Positions 35,567-43,556 of a stretch of 64,000 bases of DNA are shown here, one piece after another. This stretch comes from Pseudomonadota bacterium (GTDB lineage Bacteria; Pseudomonadota; Gammaproteobacteria; Xanthomonadales; Rhodanobacteraceae), in NCBI GenBank assembly GCA_023430685.1, contig JAEYZH010000082.1, forward strand, positions 1 to 64,000, given 5' to 3'. A program made the position numbers and the translations under genes. Position 1 is the stretch's first letter, and every line of letters begins with the position of its first letter. The notes under the pieces are model-generated. The model had not been told where the DNA came from, did not search any database, and saw only the letters and a list, made by a program, of their open reading frames with translations.

Positions 35567-36109
35567 TCAGTGAATGTAAGGAGCCAGCTCCACTTTTTTA
35601 GCTTCGTACTCGGCTGTGGTCACTAGCCCGAGGTCCAATTTGTCCTTCCAGCGCTTTAACTCGGCCAGCGCCTGGTCACTGGTATACCCGCGCCCAATCA
35701 TCTCACCGCTTTGCAATGCAGCCTCGAAATTCACCGTGAGGGTTCCGAACCCTCCTTGCGAAGGCTCCAGCATCGCCCACATGCGAAAGTTCTGTCCCCG
35801 CCCACCGGCTTTGAAGCTTTCAATCTTGAACTCGCGCCCCACACACAAACTCGCTGCACACGGCTGAGAACCAGAGAACAGACCCAGGTATTGGTTGACG
35901 TACGTGTAAGTGGGATTTCCGCCTTGCGCTGTGCCGATCTTCACCACGTCACCGACCTTATACTCAGTGCCATCCTGAGCAATATAGGCCTCATACTCGC
36001 CCCCTTCCGTCACTTCGCCGTACTTCGCAACTTGGCCAATCGCAATCGCCGGAAAGAACAGAGCAGCGGATAACGCCGAACGAGCCAGCAAAGATTGTGA
36101 GCGTCGCAT
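35567..36109 (-). CDS. Secreted or membrane-associated protein with SHOCT-like C-terminus
   Basis: A 180-residue protein of mid-range base composition. A signal peptide (RRSQSLLARSALSAALFFPA, ending AIGQ) is followed by an unrecognised domain with one cysteine pair (QPCAASLCVG) and the C-terminal SHOCT-like helix ALAELKRWKDKLDLGLVTTA then EYEAKKVEL. ATG 36109 has AGGGGAATGT immediately upstream, a strong ribosome binding site, so it is taken as the start even though the frame stays open to 36427. That longer frame joins the remnant of the hamB-like gene through the RAYT fragment and is treated as accidental. Confidence 0.7.
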   Translation of the reverse strand: MRRSQSLLARSALSAALFFPAIAIGQVAKYGEVTEGGEYEAYIAQDGTEYKVGDVVKIGTAQGGNPTYTYVNQYLGLFSGSQPCAASLCVGREFKIESFKAGGRGQNFRMWAMLEPSQGGFGTLTVNFEAALQSGEMIGRGYTSDQALAELKRWKDKLDLGLVTTAEYEAKKVELAPYIH

Positions 36110-36124
36110 ACATTCCCCTGGAGA

Positions 36125-36147
36125 GACTACTCTGACCTCGGATTTCC
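36125..36147 (+). repeat. Degenerate short repeat D
   Basis: GACTACTCTGACCTCGGATT retains the CTCTGACC core. Together with the intact D copy at 36238 it brackets the broken transposase fragment. Confidence 0.6.
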
Positions 36148-36252
36148 CATCGAAGCCCAGCTCAGCCGGAGCGTGGGTCCGCGTAGCATCTGGCGCCCCG
36201 CAAGTCTTCACCGGACCTCGACGTGGTTTCACGCAACGAAAGTGCACTCTGA
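36147..36252 (+). pseudogene. 3' end fragment of a RAYT gene
   Basis: About 105 bp align almost end to end with the last part of the transposase gene at 34473-35201, starting at CCATCGAAGC, through GGAGCGTGGGTCCGCG, CGCAAGTC and CACCGGAC-type stretches, to the same stop codon within a D repeat. By eye roughly four fifths of positions agree, with small indels that break the frame. Only the C-terminal ~35 codons are present. It sits exactly where the hamB-like gene is interrupted. Confidence 0.8.
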
Positions 36253-36263
36253 CCCCGGTTTCC
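36238..36263 (+). repeat. Short repeat D at the hamB break
   Basis: AGTGCACTCTGACCCCGGTT with GAA before and TCC after. It is identical to the core at 35187. Its right end marks the point at which coding similarity of the truncated minus-strand gene stops. Confidence 0.85.
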
Positions 36264-36268
36264 TTCGA

Positions 36269-36427
36269 CCAGGAAAGCTCATCAATCGCGTACACCAACT
36301 CCGGGACGAAATCGGCGTCGACTTTCTCCTTCGCATTGTCCGTCAAACCAAGTCTTGACGAGAACACGCGATGCTCGATGTCGAAGAGCGACTCAGCTGC
36401 GTTCCGAATTCGAACTTCAAGCATCAT
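36269..36427 (-). pseudogene. N-terminal remnant of the gene coupled to hamA (presumed hamB helicase)
   Basis: ATG 36427 overlaps the hamA stop by one base (TAATG) and opens a frame of about 53 codons starting MMLEVRIRNAAESLFDIEHR, after which the sequence enters a D repeat and the transposase fragment. In Hachiman systems hamA is followed by a large helicase gene, hamB; the tight coupling makes hamB the obvious candidate, but 53 residues carry no helicase motif, so identity rests on context. Composition is AT-rich like hamA. No further hamB sequence is seen in the window. Confidence 0.6.
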
Positions 36428-37329
36428 TATGAGTCAAACTCCGTCAAAAGCGCTTCGAAGTCCCAGAACGGAACCAACACGAAGTGGATTCGTCCGATTC
36501 TTATTTGATCTTTCTTGGCAAGTAGGTTCTCGTACTGTTTAAGCCTCGCGTTAACGATATCCTTGATCCTTTCTGTGATTTCATTCTGAGAGCTGCCGCT
36601 TCTATTTTTCGTCTCCGAGTAGCTGACTACGCAAACGAGCTCAAACACTACGCCCGACAGATTGTTCGATTTGATATCTCGCGCGATATTTCTCAAACAT
36701 TCGTCGATGAAGTCTTCGTATACATATAAACCAAGCTCAGAGCTGAGGTTTTCAAGAGTGCGCAGAACGCTATCAACAGAGGCTTCGAGGGCTTCAGAGA
36801 ACTTGTACTTGGATGCGTAGCTTTTGGCTTCGCCCAAGTACACGACGTGCTCGCCGGTTCGCGGCCTGTAATGAATTGCGTCGGCACCATGTCGCTCAAC
36901 GGCCGGGTTGGTGGTCAAGTTCATTTTGCGAAGTATCGGAACAGCTTTGAAGAGGTGCTGGATGAAGTTGAACAGCAAGAGCTCGCCGAATTGCCCTTGG
37001 GGTTTGCCTTTCCGGAACTTTTCTCGCACGAGTGCGTGAATCGCGGATGACGCATTCTGATGGCTTTCGCCGCGCCTCGCGAACTCGGCATCGTAGATTT
37101 CCTTATACTTCTGTTTAGAGTAGATCCAACTGCACATCGTGATCTTAAGTTCACGTAAGAAATCTTGCCGCCGCTCGACGATGTCTTGATACGCGATCGC
37201 AGCCCCATGATGGGATTTCCCAGGAAGAGCGTGCCCTGAGCACTGGAATGAATAGATGTTGAGAAACAGCTCGTCGTTTTGGGCGAGCAGGTCGTCGATA
37301 TCCTTTTCGGTAAGCACAGGCTCTGCCAT
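36427..37329 (-). CDS. HamA-like DUF1837 nuclease (Hachiman defence)
   Basis: A 300-residue protein of the DUF1837/HamA family, a PD-(D/E)xK-like nuclease that with helicase HamB makes the Hachiman anti-phage system. The core is GQFGELLLFNFIQHLFKAVP (Glu), NPAVERHGADAIHY (Asp) and VVYLGEAKSYASKYKF (E-x-K), near residues 140-195. The C-terminal part has DECLRNIARDI and IRIGRIHFVLVPFWDF. ATG 37329 has GGGAGA about 10 nt upstream. Composition is near 47-50% GC by eye, far below the neighbours, pointing to recent transfer. The partner gene is truncated, so the system is probably inactive or HamA is orphaned. Confidence 0.82.
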   Translation of the reverse strand: MAEPVLTEKDIDDLLAQNDELFLNIYSFQCSGHALPGKSHHGAAIAYQDIVERRQDFLRELKITMCSWIYSKQKYKEIYDAEFARRGESHQNASSAIHALVREKFRKGKPQGQFGELLLFNFIQHLFKAVPILRKMNLTTNPAVERHGADAIHYRPRTGEHVVYLGEAKSYASKYKFSEALEASVDSVLRTLENLSSELGLYVYEDFIDECLRNIARDIKSNNLSGVVFELVCVVSYSETKNRSGSSQNEITERIKDIVNARLKQYENLLAKKDQIRIGRIHFVLVPFWDFEALLTEFDS

Positions 37330-37450
37330 TTCGTGTCCGTCTCCCACCCCATCGTACCGAACGAATAACTGAGACCCAAATTGGACGAACCCAACGAAGC
37401 TTAGCTTGCCTACCCTCGGCCAATGCGCCGACGACGGTAAACGCAACGGA

Positions 37451-37603
37451 CTACATATTCCGCCGATACGCCCCACCCACGTCATACAACGCACCACCAA
37501 TCTGCCCCAGTGGGCGTGTCTTGAGCGTCTCGATCGACGCCGCAAACAAGTTCTTCCGGTGGCGCGCCGTATTCTGCAGATAGGCGAATTCATGTCCGTC
37601 GTC
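37451..37603 (-). pseudogene. C-terminal fragment of an IcmF-like mutase
   Basis: About 50 codons ending in the natural stop encode YLQNTARHRKNLFAA, LGQIGGALYDVGGAYRRNM. They align without gaps to the C-terminus of the fused mutase at 39652-43431, 33 of 50 residues identical by eye. Nothing upstream of this fragment resembles a mutase. The divergence suggests an old duplication or the tail of a different mutase homologue. It lies between hamA and the second lipoprotein paralogue. Confidence 0.8.
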
Positions 37604-37641
37604 GGGAAGCTGGGGTGTGAGCGCATCTTGCGCACCGTGAT

Positions 37642-38253
37642 TCACGGCGGTTTCCCCTGCATCCTTTTGAGCTGCGCTCCAACCTCCGGCGCCACCACAT
37701 CCACCTCCCGCCTCTTCTGCAAGAACGCCCTCTCCCCCTCCGGCAACTGACAGTGCCGCGACAGCGTCTCCGCCTCATCCCCATTCTTCGCCGTAATATC
37801 CTGCTCATTCACGATCACGACCAGCGTGTCACCCAGCGGTTCGATCGCCACGTAGACCCGATCGATTGTCTCCATCGACCGATGTCGCTTCCCACCCACC
37901 ATCACCACGAGGTTCTCGCGATCCAGCCACAGCGACGTGCGCGCGCCATCGATCGCACGCACGGCGGCGCGCGCAAATCGCCTAGGTTCGGTCGCGACGA
38001 CCGTGATGTGTTCTTCGCCGGCCCTGCTCTTGCCGCTGACGGCAGGAACGCGGGCGGCGCGTAGGTGTGCCGCGAGCTTCACGGGATTGACCGGTTGCCC
38101 GGTCTGCTGCGGTCGAGGCTGCTCGGCGCTCTTGTCGACGGCCTCGCGCTTGCACGCGAACGTGCCGAGCGCAGCGACTCTGATGGAGGACAGCCTGCCG
38201 TGCATGCGCCGCAAGCCATGGCCACGCAGCCATGGAATGGATTGAATCCCCAT
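37642..38253 (-). CDS. Putative lipoprotein, paralogue of the 21.5-kb gene
   Basis: A 203-residue paralogue of the protein at 21493-22146: both begin MGI-x-S-x-PW, share PRPQQ-x-GQPVN and VKLAAHLRAAR, SLWLDRE-x-x-VVMVGG, and R-x-AFLQ near the end. This copy has ALGTFACKREA at the lipobox position and lacks about 14 residues (a PYRPIDHEA-like stretch) in the middle. It is probably still translated; ATG 38253 is preceded by GGGGGCGAAG as in copy 1. The stop is followed after a short gap by the mutase fragment. Function unknown. Confidence 0.72.
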   Translation of the reverse strand: MGIQSIPWLRGHGLRRMHGRLSSIRVAALGTFACKREAVDKSAEQPRPQQTGQPVNPVKLAAHLRAARVPAVSGKSRAGEEHITVVATEPRRFARAAVRAIDGARTSLWLDRENLVVMVGGKRHRSMETIDRVYVAIEPLGDTLVVIVNEQDITAKNGDEAETLSRHCQLPEGERAFLQKRREVDVVAPEVGAQLKRMQGKPP

Positions 38254-38307
38254 CTTCGCCCCCTGTGGCGTCGATAGTGCGAGTAGGCAACAAAGCGGGG
38301 ATCAGTA

Positions 38308-38339
38308 CAAGAGTGTCTTGTGTAGGAAATTTCTTACAC
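38308..38339. promoter_or_regulatory. Paired palindromes upstream of lipoprotein copy 2
   Basis: CAAGAGTGTCTTG at 38308-38320 runs into GTGTAGGAAATTTCTTACAC at 38320-38339, which differs from copy 1 by one base. Surrounding promoter DNA is also conserved between the copies. The remaining 38340-38549 is GC-rich palindromic DNA (for example CCGCGCCTTCGGCGCG) in which I see no gene. Confidence 0.6.
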
Positions 38340-38549
38340 GGATGAGGTGCGCAGGTCCGCTCTTGGTGTTTGGAGGAGCAGGCATTCCTGCGGAATGCCG
38401 CGCCTTCGGCGCGCCCCCATCCGCCTTCGGCACCTTCCCCGCTCCGCGGGCGAAGGAGATGCACGCGGCATCGGCGTGCCCCCTTACGACGTCGGCACCT
38501 CTCCTCCGCTTGGCGCGAGAAGGAAAGCACGCTGCCTGTCGTGGGTCGA

Positions 38550-38747
38550 TCAGAGCTTGTAGATCGCCGCGCACGTTCGTGCCGGTGGTGGTGGCCACAC
38601 CGGGCACAAGGCCTCGACGACGTCCATCAATTCGACCCAGTCCGACAAGTCGAATCTGCCCGGAAGCGAGGTCGCTCCGCCTCCGCCTGCGAGCGGCGCG
38701 GCCTTCTCGTCACTCGGTTTCGGCGTCGATTTCGGCGAGCAGCTCAT
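38550..38747 (-). CDS. Small hypothetical protein downstream of a decayed nucleotidyltransferase
   Basis: A 65-residue protein with a Ser/Pro/Ala/Gly-rich first half and a conserved-looking second half, FDLSDWVELMDVVEALCPVW. AAAGGA lies 7 nt upstream of ATG 38747, inside the 3' end of the nucleotidyltransferase remnant, so it was probably the second gene of that operon. I do not recognise the family. It may be a leftover of a toxin-antitoxin-like pair. Confidence 0.45.
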   Translation of the reverse strand: MSCSPKSTPKPSDEKAAPLAGGGGATSLPGRFDLSDWVELMDVVEALCPVWPPPPARTCAAIYKL

Positions 38748-38905
38748 CGAGCAATTCCTTTCGACGAACGACGCAGAAGCGCAGCATCAGCGGCCAAGGT
38801 AGAGGCTGTACTTGCGAGCGCCAGCCCGCCGATCAGCGCGGGCGGCGTGCGACAGCCGGCAAATCCGACCAGCGCTTCCTTGATCTGGTCGACGAGCCGT
38901 GACAT
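38710..38905 (-). pseudogene. Internally deleted nucleotidyltransferase gene
   Basis: ATG 38905 opens SRLVDQIKEALVGFAG followed by PPALIGGLALAS, the start of a nucleotidyltransferase (GG-x-A motif). The frame then shifts; another frame reads LRFCVVRRKELLDELLAEID to a stop at 38710, like the end of such a protein. The DxD-containing middle of ~130 residues is missing. It starts 4 nt after the small gene of the intact pair upstream, suggesting two nucleotidyltransferase modules in tandem, one decayed. Confidence 0.5.
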
Positions 38906-38908
38906 TGG

Positions 38909-39136
38909 CTACCGGAAGGGCCTTGCGCCAGAGCGACCTTCAGCTGATGCCTTTGCGGGTTCCGCATCGCGCAATGCCAGCCGTTGTGGCGACAATGCGC
39001 CGCTCGAGTACGCCAGCTCGATCATTTCCTCGAAGAAATCAATCTTGGCGCGCGTGCCGAGCTTCGCCCACGCCAGCAGCTGTGCACGTTCCGCATCGGC
39101 AAACGAGAACGCGGTTTCATTCGAACCGATCGTCAT
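38909..39136 (-). CDS. Small partner protein of the nucleotidyltransferase
   Basis: A 75-residue acidic/helical protein (AFSFADAERAQLLAWAKLGT, then KIDFFEEMIELAYSSGAL). Its ATG overlaps the nucleotidyltransferase stop by 4 nt (ATGA), so the two are translationally coupled. Pairs of a small protein and a nucleotidyltransferase often act as toxin-antitoxin modules; a toxin or antitoxin role here is inference. The segment KIDFFEEMIELAYSSGAL looks like the helix found in small proteins encoded beside such enzymes. Confidence 0.65.
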   Translation of the reverse strand: MTIGSNETAFSFADAERAQLLAWAKLGTRAKIDFFEEMIELAYSSGALSPQRLALRDAEPAKASAEGRSGARPFR

Positions 39137-39636
39137 TGCCCGCCTCTCTCGGCATCGCGGATCTGCCGCAGTTTGTCGATGTCTTCCAGGTCGCGCAAAC
39201 GCCCTGCGCGTTCCTTCATCTCGATCAGATGATCGATGCTCGCGACGGGCACGATCGTTCCGTCGAGGTCCTTGCGCACCGCGTCACGCAGGAGCCGGTC
39301 GAAGGCGATCGGTTCATCGACGAACACATCGACCGAACGCAGCGGATTGTCCGGATCCCATAGGGGAAAGACGAGCATGTTGCGTTGCGTCCATTCCGCA
39401 CGCTTCTCGGGATCGGCGAAGTCTTCGGCCGCCATCGGAAGCCGCGGACGCAGGCCAATGGCACCCAACGCCTGCATGCCGCGGCGCGCGTTGTTGGAAG
39501 CCAGACCGATGGCGAGGTCCAGATCGGCCGTCGCCCGCAAATAACCATGCAGGATCACGGCAAGGCCACCGACGACGACGTAGTCCACCTGTGCCTCGTT
39601 CAGGGCGGCAAATATCTGGCGAACATTGAACGACAT
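39133..39636 (-). CDS. Nucleotidyltransferase (AbiEii/MNT-like)
   Basis: A 167-residue nucleotidyltransferase-fold protein: VDYVVVGGLAVILHGYLRAT followed by ADLDLAIG gives the GG and D-x-D motifs near residues 18-43; the third acidic strand is SVDVFVDEP. DHLIEMKERAGRLRDLEDID is the typical C-terminal helix of minimal nucleotidyltransferases annotated as AbiEii-like or as substrates of HEPN/MNT pairs. It is the first gene of a two-gene operon. It lies 15 nt downstream of the mutase stop codon, on the same strand, so it may be read through from there. Confidence 0.82.
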   Translation of the reverse strand: MSFNVRQIFAALNEAQVDYVVVGGLAVILHGYLRATADLDLAIGLASNNARRGMQALGAIGLRPRLPMAAEDFADPEKRAEWTQRNMLVFPLWDPDNPLRSVDVFVDEPIAFDRLLRDAVRKDLDGTIVPVASIDHLIEMKERAGRLRDLEDIDKLRQIRDAERGGQ

Positions 39637-39651
39637 GGCCAGTCGTGCCCG

Positions 39652-42600
39652 CTACATGTTGCGCCGATACTCGCCGCCGACGTCATACAGCGCATGGCTG
39701 ATCTGCCCAAGGCTATGCGTCTTCACCGCCTCCATTAGCGCCGCAAACACGTTGCGCCGTTCGCGCGCCGTATCCTGCAGATAGCGCAGCCCATGGCCGT
39801 CGCGCACCATCGGCGGCTCTTCGCCCGCTTCGGGCAGATGCGCGTGTGAGGTTTCGCCAGCCGGAGCAAGGCGATTGCGATTCGCCTGGTACGCGCGCAC
39901 GTTCGCGATCTGCTGGCCCTTCTCTTCCTCGGTGCTGCGGATCAGCTCGATCTCGGTGACGATGTCGCCGCCGTGCTCCTTCGGCAGGAAGGTGTTGACG
40001 CCGACCAGCGGGAGGCTGCCGTCGTGCTTCTTGTGCTCGTAGTAGAGGCTCTCTTCCTGGATCTTGCCGCGCTGGTACATCGTGTCCATCGCGCCGAGCA
40101 CGCCGCCGCGTTCGCTGATCGCCTCGAACTCCTTGTAGACGGCTTCCTCGACGATGTCGGTGAGCTTGTCGACGATGAAGCTGCCCTGCCACGGGTTCTC
40201 GTTGAAGTTGAGGCCGAGTTCCTTGTTGATGATCATCTGGATCGCGACCGCGCGGCGCACGCTTTCCTCGGTCGGCGTGGTGATCGCCTCGTCGTAGGCG
40301 TTGGTGTGCAGGCTGTTGCAGTTGTCGAACAGCGCGTACAGCGCCTGCAGCGTGGTGCGGATGTCGTTGAACTGGATCTCCTGCGCGTGCAGCGAGCGGC
40401 CGGAGGTCTGGATGTGGTACTTCATCATCTGGCTGCGCTCGTTCGCGCCGTAGCGCTCGCGCATCGCGCGCGCCCAGATGCGCCGCGCGACGCGGCCGAT
40501 CACGGTGTACTCGGGGTCCATGCCGTTGGAGAAGAAGAACGACAGGTTCGGCGCGAAGTCGTCGATCTTCATGCCGCGCGCAAGGTAGTACTCGACGATC
40601 GTGAAACCGTTGCTCAGCGTGAACGCGAGCTGCGAGATCGGGTTCGCGCCGGCTTCGGCGATGTGGTAGCCCGAAATCGACACCGAATAGAAGTTGCGGA
40701 CCTTCTGCTCGACGAAGAACTGCTGGATGTCGCCCATCATGCGCAGTGCGAACTCGGTCGAGAAGATGCAGGTGTTCTGCGCCTGGTCTTCCTTGAGGAT
40801 GTCCGCCTGCACGGTGCCGCGCACGGTCGAGAGCGTGTGCGCCTTGATCTTCTCGTAGGTCTCCGCGTCGAGCACCTGGTCACCGGTGACGCCGAGCAGG
40901 CCGAGGCCGAGGCCGTCGTTGCCCTTCGGCAGCTCGCCTGCGTACTGCGGTCGCGCGCGGCCCTCGAACAGCTTCGCGATGCGCGCCTCGGCGACGCGCC
41001 AGCGCGCCTCGTCCTCGCGCAGGTATTTCTCGACCTGCTGGTCAATCGCGGTGTTCATGAACATCGCGAGGATCATCGGCGCGGGGCCGTTGATCGTCAT
41101 CGACACCGAAGTCGTCGGCGCGCAGAGGTCGAAGCCGGAGTACAGCTTCTTCATGTCGTCGAGCGTTGGCACGTTGACGCCGGAGTTGCCGATCTTGCCG
41201 TAGATGTCGGGGCGCGGCGCGGGGTCCTCGCCGTAGAGCGTGACGCTGTCGAACGCGGTCGAGAGGCGCGCAGCCGGCAGGCCCTGGCTCAGGTAATGGA
41301 AGCGCCGGTTCGTGCGCTCGGGCGTGCCCTCGCCCGCGAACATGCGGATCGGATCCTCGCCGGTGCGGCGGTACGGATAGACGCCGCCGGTGTAGGGGTA
41401 GTAGCCCGGCAGGTTCTCCTTCTTGAGGAACACCAGCAGCTCGCCCCAACCCTTGTAGGTCGGCGCGGCGATCTTCGGGATCTTCTGGTGCGAGAGCGAT
41501 TCGCGGTAGTTCTCGACGCGGATCGCCTTGCCGCGCACCTCATACTCGGTGAACTCGTCGGTGATCGACTTCAGCCGCTGCGGCCACTCGCGCAGCAGGC
41601 GCAGCGCGTCGGACGACAGCGATTGCACCGCATCGTTGTAGCGCTGGCGCAGCGTGACGAGCGAGCGGTCGAGCGAAGCCGCTTCGGCACCGTTCGCGCT
41701 CCGTTCCTCCTGCTCGCGCCGCAGTTCCCAGTTGAACTTCTGCTTGCGCCGATCCGCGCCACTGCGCCGATCGGGGCCCGCGTAGTCCGCGTGGCCGTTC
41801 GAGGGCAGGTGCAGGTCGTCGGCATCATAGAGCTCGAGAGCCTTCGGCAGCTTCGCGTCGCCGATTTCCTTCAGCGCCTCCCACAGCGACTGCGCGCGAT
41901 CGGCGACATCCGCCTCGCGCTCGATCGCGCCATTGATGCCGCGTCCCTGCTCCGCGATTTCCGCGAGGTAGCGCACGCGGCTGCCGGGGATCAGCACGGT
42001 CGCGCGGGGTTCCTTCAGCGAGGTGTCGATCTGCGGCTCGAAGTCGCAGCGCGGGGAAGAAAGGGGGTCAGAGTCACTTTTCCCTGCCCTGCTGCCGGCA
42101 TTCGCTGAGACATCGGGAGAAAAGTGACTCTGACCCCCTTTCTTCTTTTCCCGCAGCAGGCGGCACAGGTTCACGAACATCCACGACACGCCCGGATCGT
42201 TGAACTGGCTCGCGATGGTCGGGTAGACCGGGATGTCCTCGTCCTTGGTCTGGAACGCGACGCGGTTGCGCTTCCACTGCTTGCGCACGTCGCGCAGCGC
42301 GTCCTCGGCACCGCGCTTGTCGAACTTGTTGAGCACCACGAGCTCGGCGAAATCGAGCATGTCGATCTTCTCGAGCTGGCTCGCGGCGCCGTAGTCGCTG
42401 GTCATCACGTACATCGGGAAGTCGACCAGGTCGACGATCTCAGAATCGCTCTGGCCGATGCCCGCGGTCTCCACGATCACGAGGTCGTAGGCCTGGCCCT
42501 TGAGGAACGCGACGCAGTCCTTGAGCATTGCGTTGGTCGCGACGTGCTGGCGGCGCGTTGCCATCGAGCGCATGAACACGCGGTGGTTGCGCAGCGAGTT

Positions 42601-43431
42601 CATGCGGATGCGGTCGCCGAGCAATGCGCCACCCGAGCGACGACGCGTCGGGTCGACCGCGAGCACCGCGATGCGCATTTCCGGGAACGCGTGCAGGAAG
42701 CGCAGCAGGAGTTCGTCGACGACCGAGGACTTGCCCGCGCCTCCGGTGCCGGTGATGCCGACCACTGGCGTGGTCGGCTGGGAATGGGGAATGGGGAATG
42801 GAGAATGGTTGGGGCCGACTGCCCATTCCTTGCGCAGCTTCGCCAACTCCGATTCGCTGAAGGCACCGTTTTCGATCGCGCTGAGCACGCGGCCGACCGC
42901 GATCTCGTCGTCGATGTCGACGAACGCACCCGAGTCCGGCTTTGACGATTCCCTATTCCCTATTCCCGATTCCCTGTGGCGCGCAGCGCGCGCCACGACG
43001 TCCTCGATCATCGCGACGAGGCCGAGGTGCATGCCGTCGTTCGGGTGGTAGATGCGCTCGACGCCGTAGGCCTCGAGCTCGCGGATTTCCTCGGGCGTGA
43101 TCGTGCCGCCGCCACCGCCGAACACGCGGATGTGGCCGGCGCCGCGTTCCTTGAGCATGTCGACCATGTACTTGAAGTATTCGACGTGGCCGCCCTGGTA
43201 GGACGACAGCGCGATCGCGTCGGCATCCTCCTGCAGCGCCGCGCGCACGACGTCCTCGACCGATCGGTTGTGGCCGAGGTGGATGACCTCGGCGCCCTGG
43301 GCCTGGATCAGGCGGCGCATGATGTTGATCGCGGCGTCGTGGCCGTCGAACAGGCTCGCAGCCGTGACGAAGCGCAGCGGTGCGCGTTCAGTGCTGGCTT
43401 CGGCGGCGACGTGCGGGGCGGGTGAACTCAT
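39652..43431 (-). CDS. icmF: Fused B12-dependent acyl-CoA mutase with G-protein domain (IcmF type)
   Basis: A 1259-residue fusion in the order B12-binding domain ([16 protein letters not shown], axial His31), P-loop GTPase chaperone ([12 protein letters not shown] near 225; [32 protein letters not shown]) and TIM-barrel mutase ([45 protein letters not shown] at the end). This order defines IcmF, which interconverts isobutyryl- and butyryl-CoA (some also isovaleryl/pivalyl-CoA). The active-site YP-Y-RR segment has Tyr where IcmF usually has Phe, so substrate is uncertain. Residues about 152-161, 208-217 and 429-459 are repeat-derived insertions in linkers. The frame is intact throughout. Confidence 0.92.
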   Translation of the reverse strand: MSSPAPHVAAEASTERAPLRFVTAASLFDGHDAAINIMRRLIQAQGAEVIHLGHNRSVEDVVRAALQEDADAIALSSYQGGHVEYFKYMVDMLKERGAGHIRVFGGGGGTITPEEIRELEAYGVERIYHPNDGMHLGLVAMIEDVVARAARHRESGIGNRESSKPDSGAFVDIDDEIAVGRVLSAIENGAFSESELAKLRKEWAVGPNHSPFPIPHSQPTTPVVGITGTGGAGKSSVVDELLLRFLHAFPEMRIAVLAVDPTRRRSGGALLGDRIRMNSLRNHRVFMRSMATRRQHVATNAMLKDCVAFLKGQAYDLVIVETAGIGQSDSEIVDLVDFPMYVMTSDYGAASQLEKIDMLDFAELVVLNKFDKRGAEDALRDVRKQWKRNRVAFQTKDEDIPVYPTIASQFNDPGVSWMFVNLCRLLREKKKGGQSHFSPDVSANAGSRAGKSDSDPLSSPRCDFEPQIDTSLKEPRATVLIPGSRVRYLAEIAEQGRGINGAIEREADVADRAQSLWEALKEIGDAKLPKALELYDADDLHLPSNGHADYAGPDRRSGADRRKQKFNWELRREQEERSANGAEAASLDRSLVTLRQRYNDAVQSLSSDALRLLREWPQRLKSITDEFTEYEVRGKAIRVENYRESLSHQKIPKIAAPTYKGWGELLVFLKKENLPGYYPYTGGVYPYRRTGEDPIRMFAGEGTPERTNRRFHYLSQGLPAARLSTAFDSVTLYGEDPAPRPDIYGKIGNSGVNVPTLDDMKKLYSGFDLCAPTTSVSMTINGPAPMILAMFMNTAIDQQVEKYLREDEARWRVAEARIAKLFEGRARPQYAGELPKGNDGLGLGLLGVTGDQVLDAETYEKIKAHTLSTVRGTVQADILKEDQAQNTCIFSTEFALRMMGDIQQFFVEQKVRNFYSVSISGYHIAEAGANPISQLAFTLSNGFTIVEYYLARGMKIDDFAPNLSFFFSNGMDPEYTVIGRVARRIWARAMRERYGANERSQMMKYHIQTSGRSLHAQEIQFNDIRTTLQALYALFDNCNSLHTNAYDEAITTPTEESVRRAVAIQMIINKELGLNFNENPWQGSFIVDKLTDIVEEAVYKEFEAISERGGVLGAMDTMYQRGKIQEESLYYEHKKHDGSLPLVGVNTFLPKEHGGDIVTEIELIRSTEEEKGQQIANVRAYQANRNRLAPAGETSHAHLPEAGEEPPMVRDGHGLRYLQDTARERRNVFAALMEAVKTHSLGQISHALYDVGGEYRRNM
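42056..42145. repeat. 90-bp perfect inverted-repeat element inserted in frame in icmF
   Basis: Two perfect 27-nt arms (42056-42082 and 42119-42145) with a 36-nt loop. The arm contains AAAGGGGGTCAGAGTCACTT, a D-type repeat. At exactly 90 bp it adds 30 codons without a shift, in the linker between the G-domain and the mutase domain. Confidence 0.9.
42780..42808. repeat. GGGAATG microrepeat inside icmF
   Basis: GGGAATGGGGAATGGGGAAT and a fourth diverged unit, encoding SPFPIPHSQ between the linker helix and the GTPase P-loop. The unit length is 7-8 bp. Confidence 0.75.
42947..42975. repeat. ATTCCCT microrepeat inside icmF
   Basis: ATTCCCTATTCCCTATTCCC followed by GATTCCCT; encodes [11 protein letters not shown] in the linker just after the B12-binding domain. 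Such GGGAATAGGGAATC repeats are common between genes of this bacterial group but rarely inside a large enzyme. Confidence 0.75.
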
Positions 43432-43556
43432 GGCGCGTATCCGGCTCGCGGGGACAGAACGGCCATTCTACGCGGCATGGCGCAGCGGCGCCCCTCTCGG
43501 TCCGCCATGCCGTCGATTCGCGGCACTCGCCGCGCTCAGGACGAACGCATCTCTGC

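Noticed and set aside
36110..36427. 286-residue fusion of the hamB remnant with the SHOCT protein
   Set aside because: The frame passes through an antisense transposase fragment and a repeat; the SHOCT gene has its own strong ribosome binding site and signal peptide.
39973..42108. 711-codon open frame opposite icmF
   Set aside because: Antisense shadow of the mutase; low-complexity Val/Leu/Arg/Asp composition.
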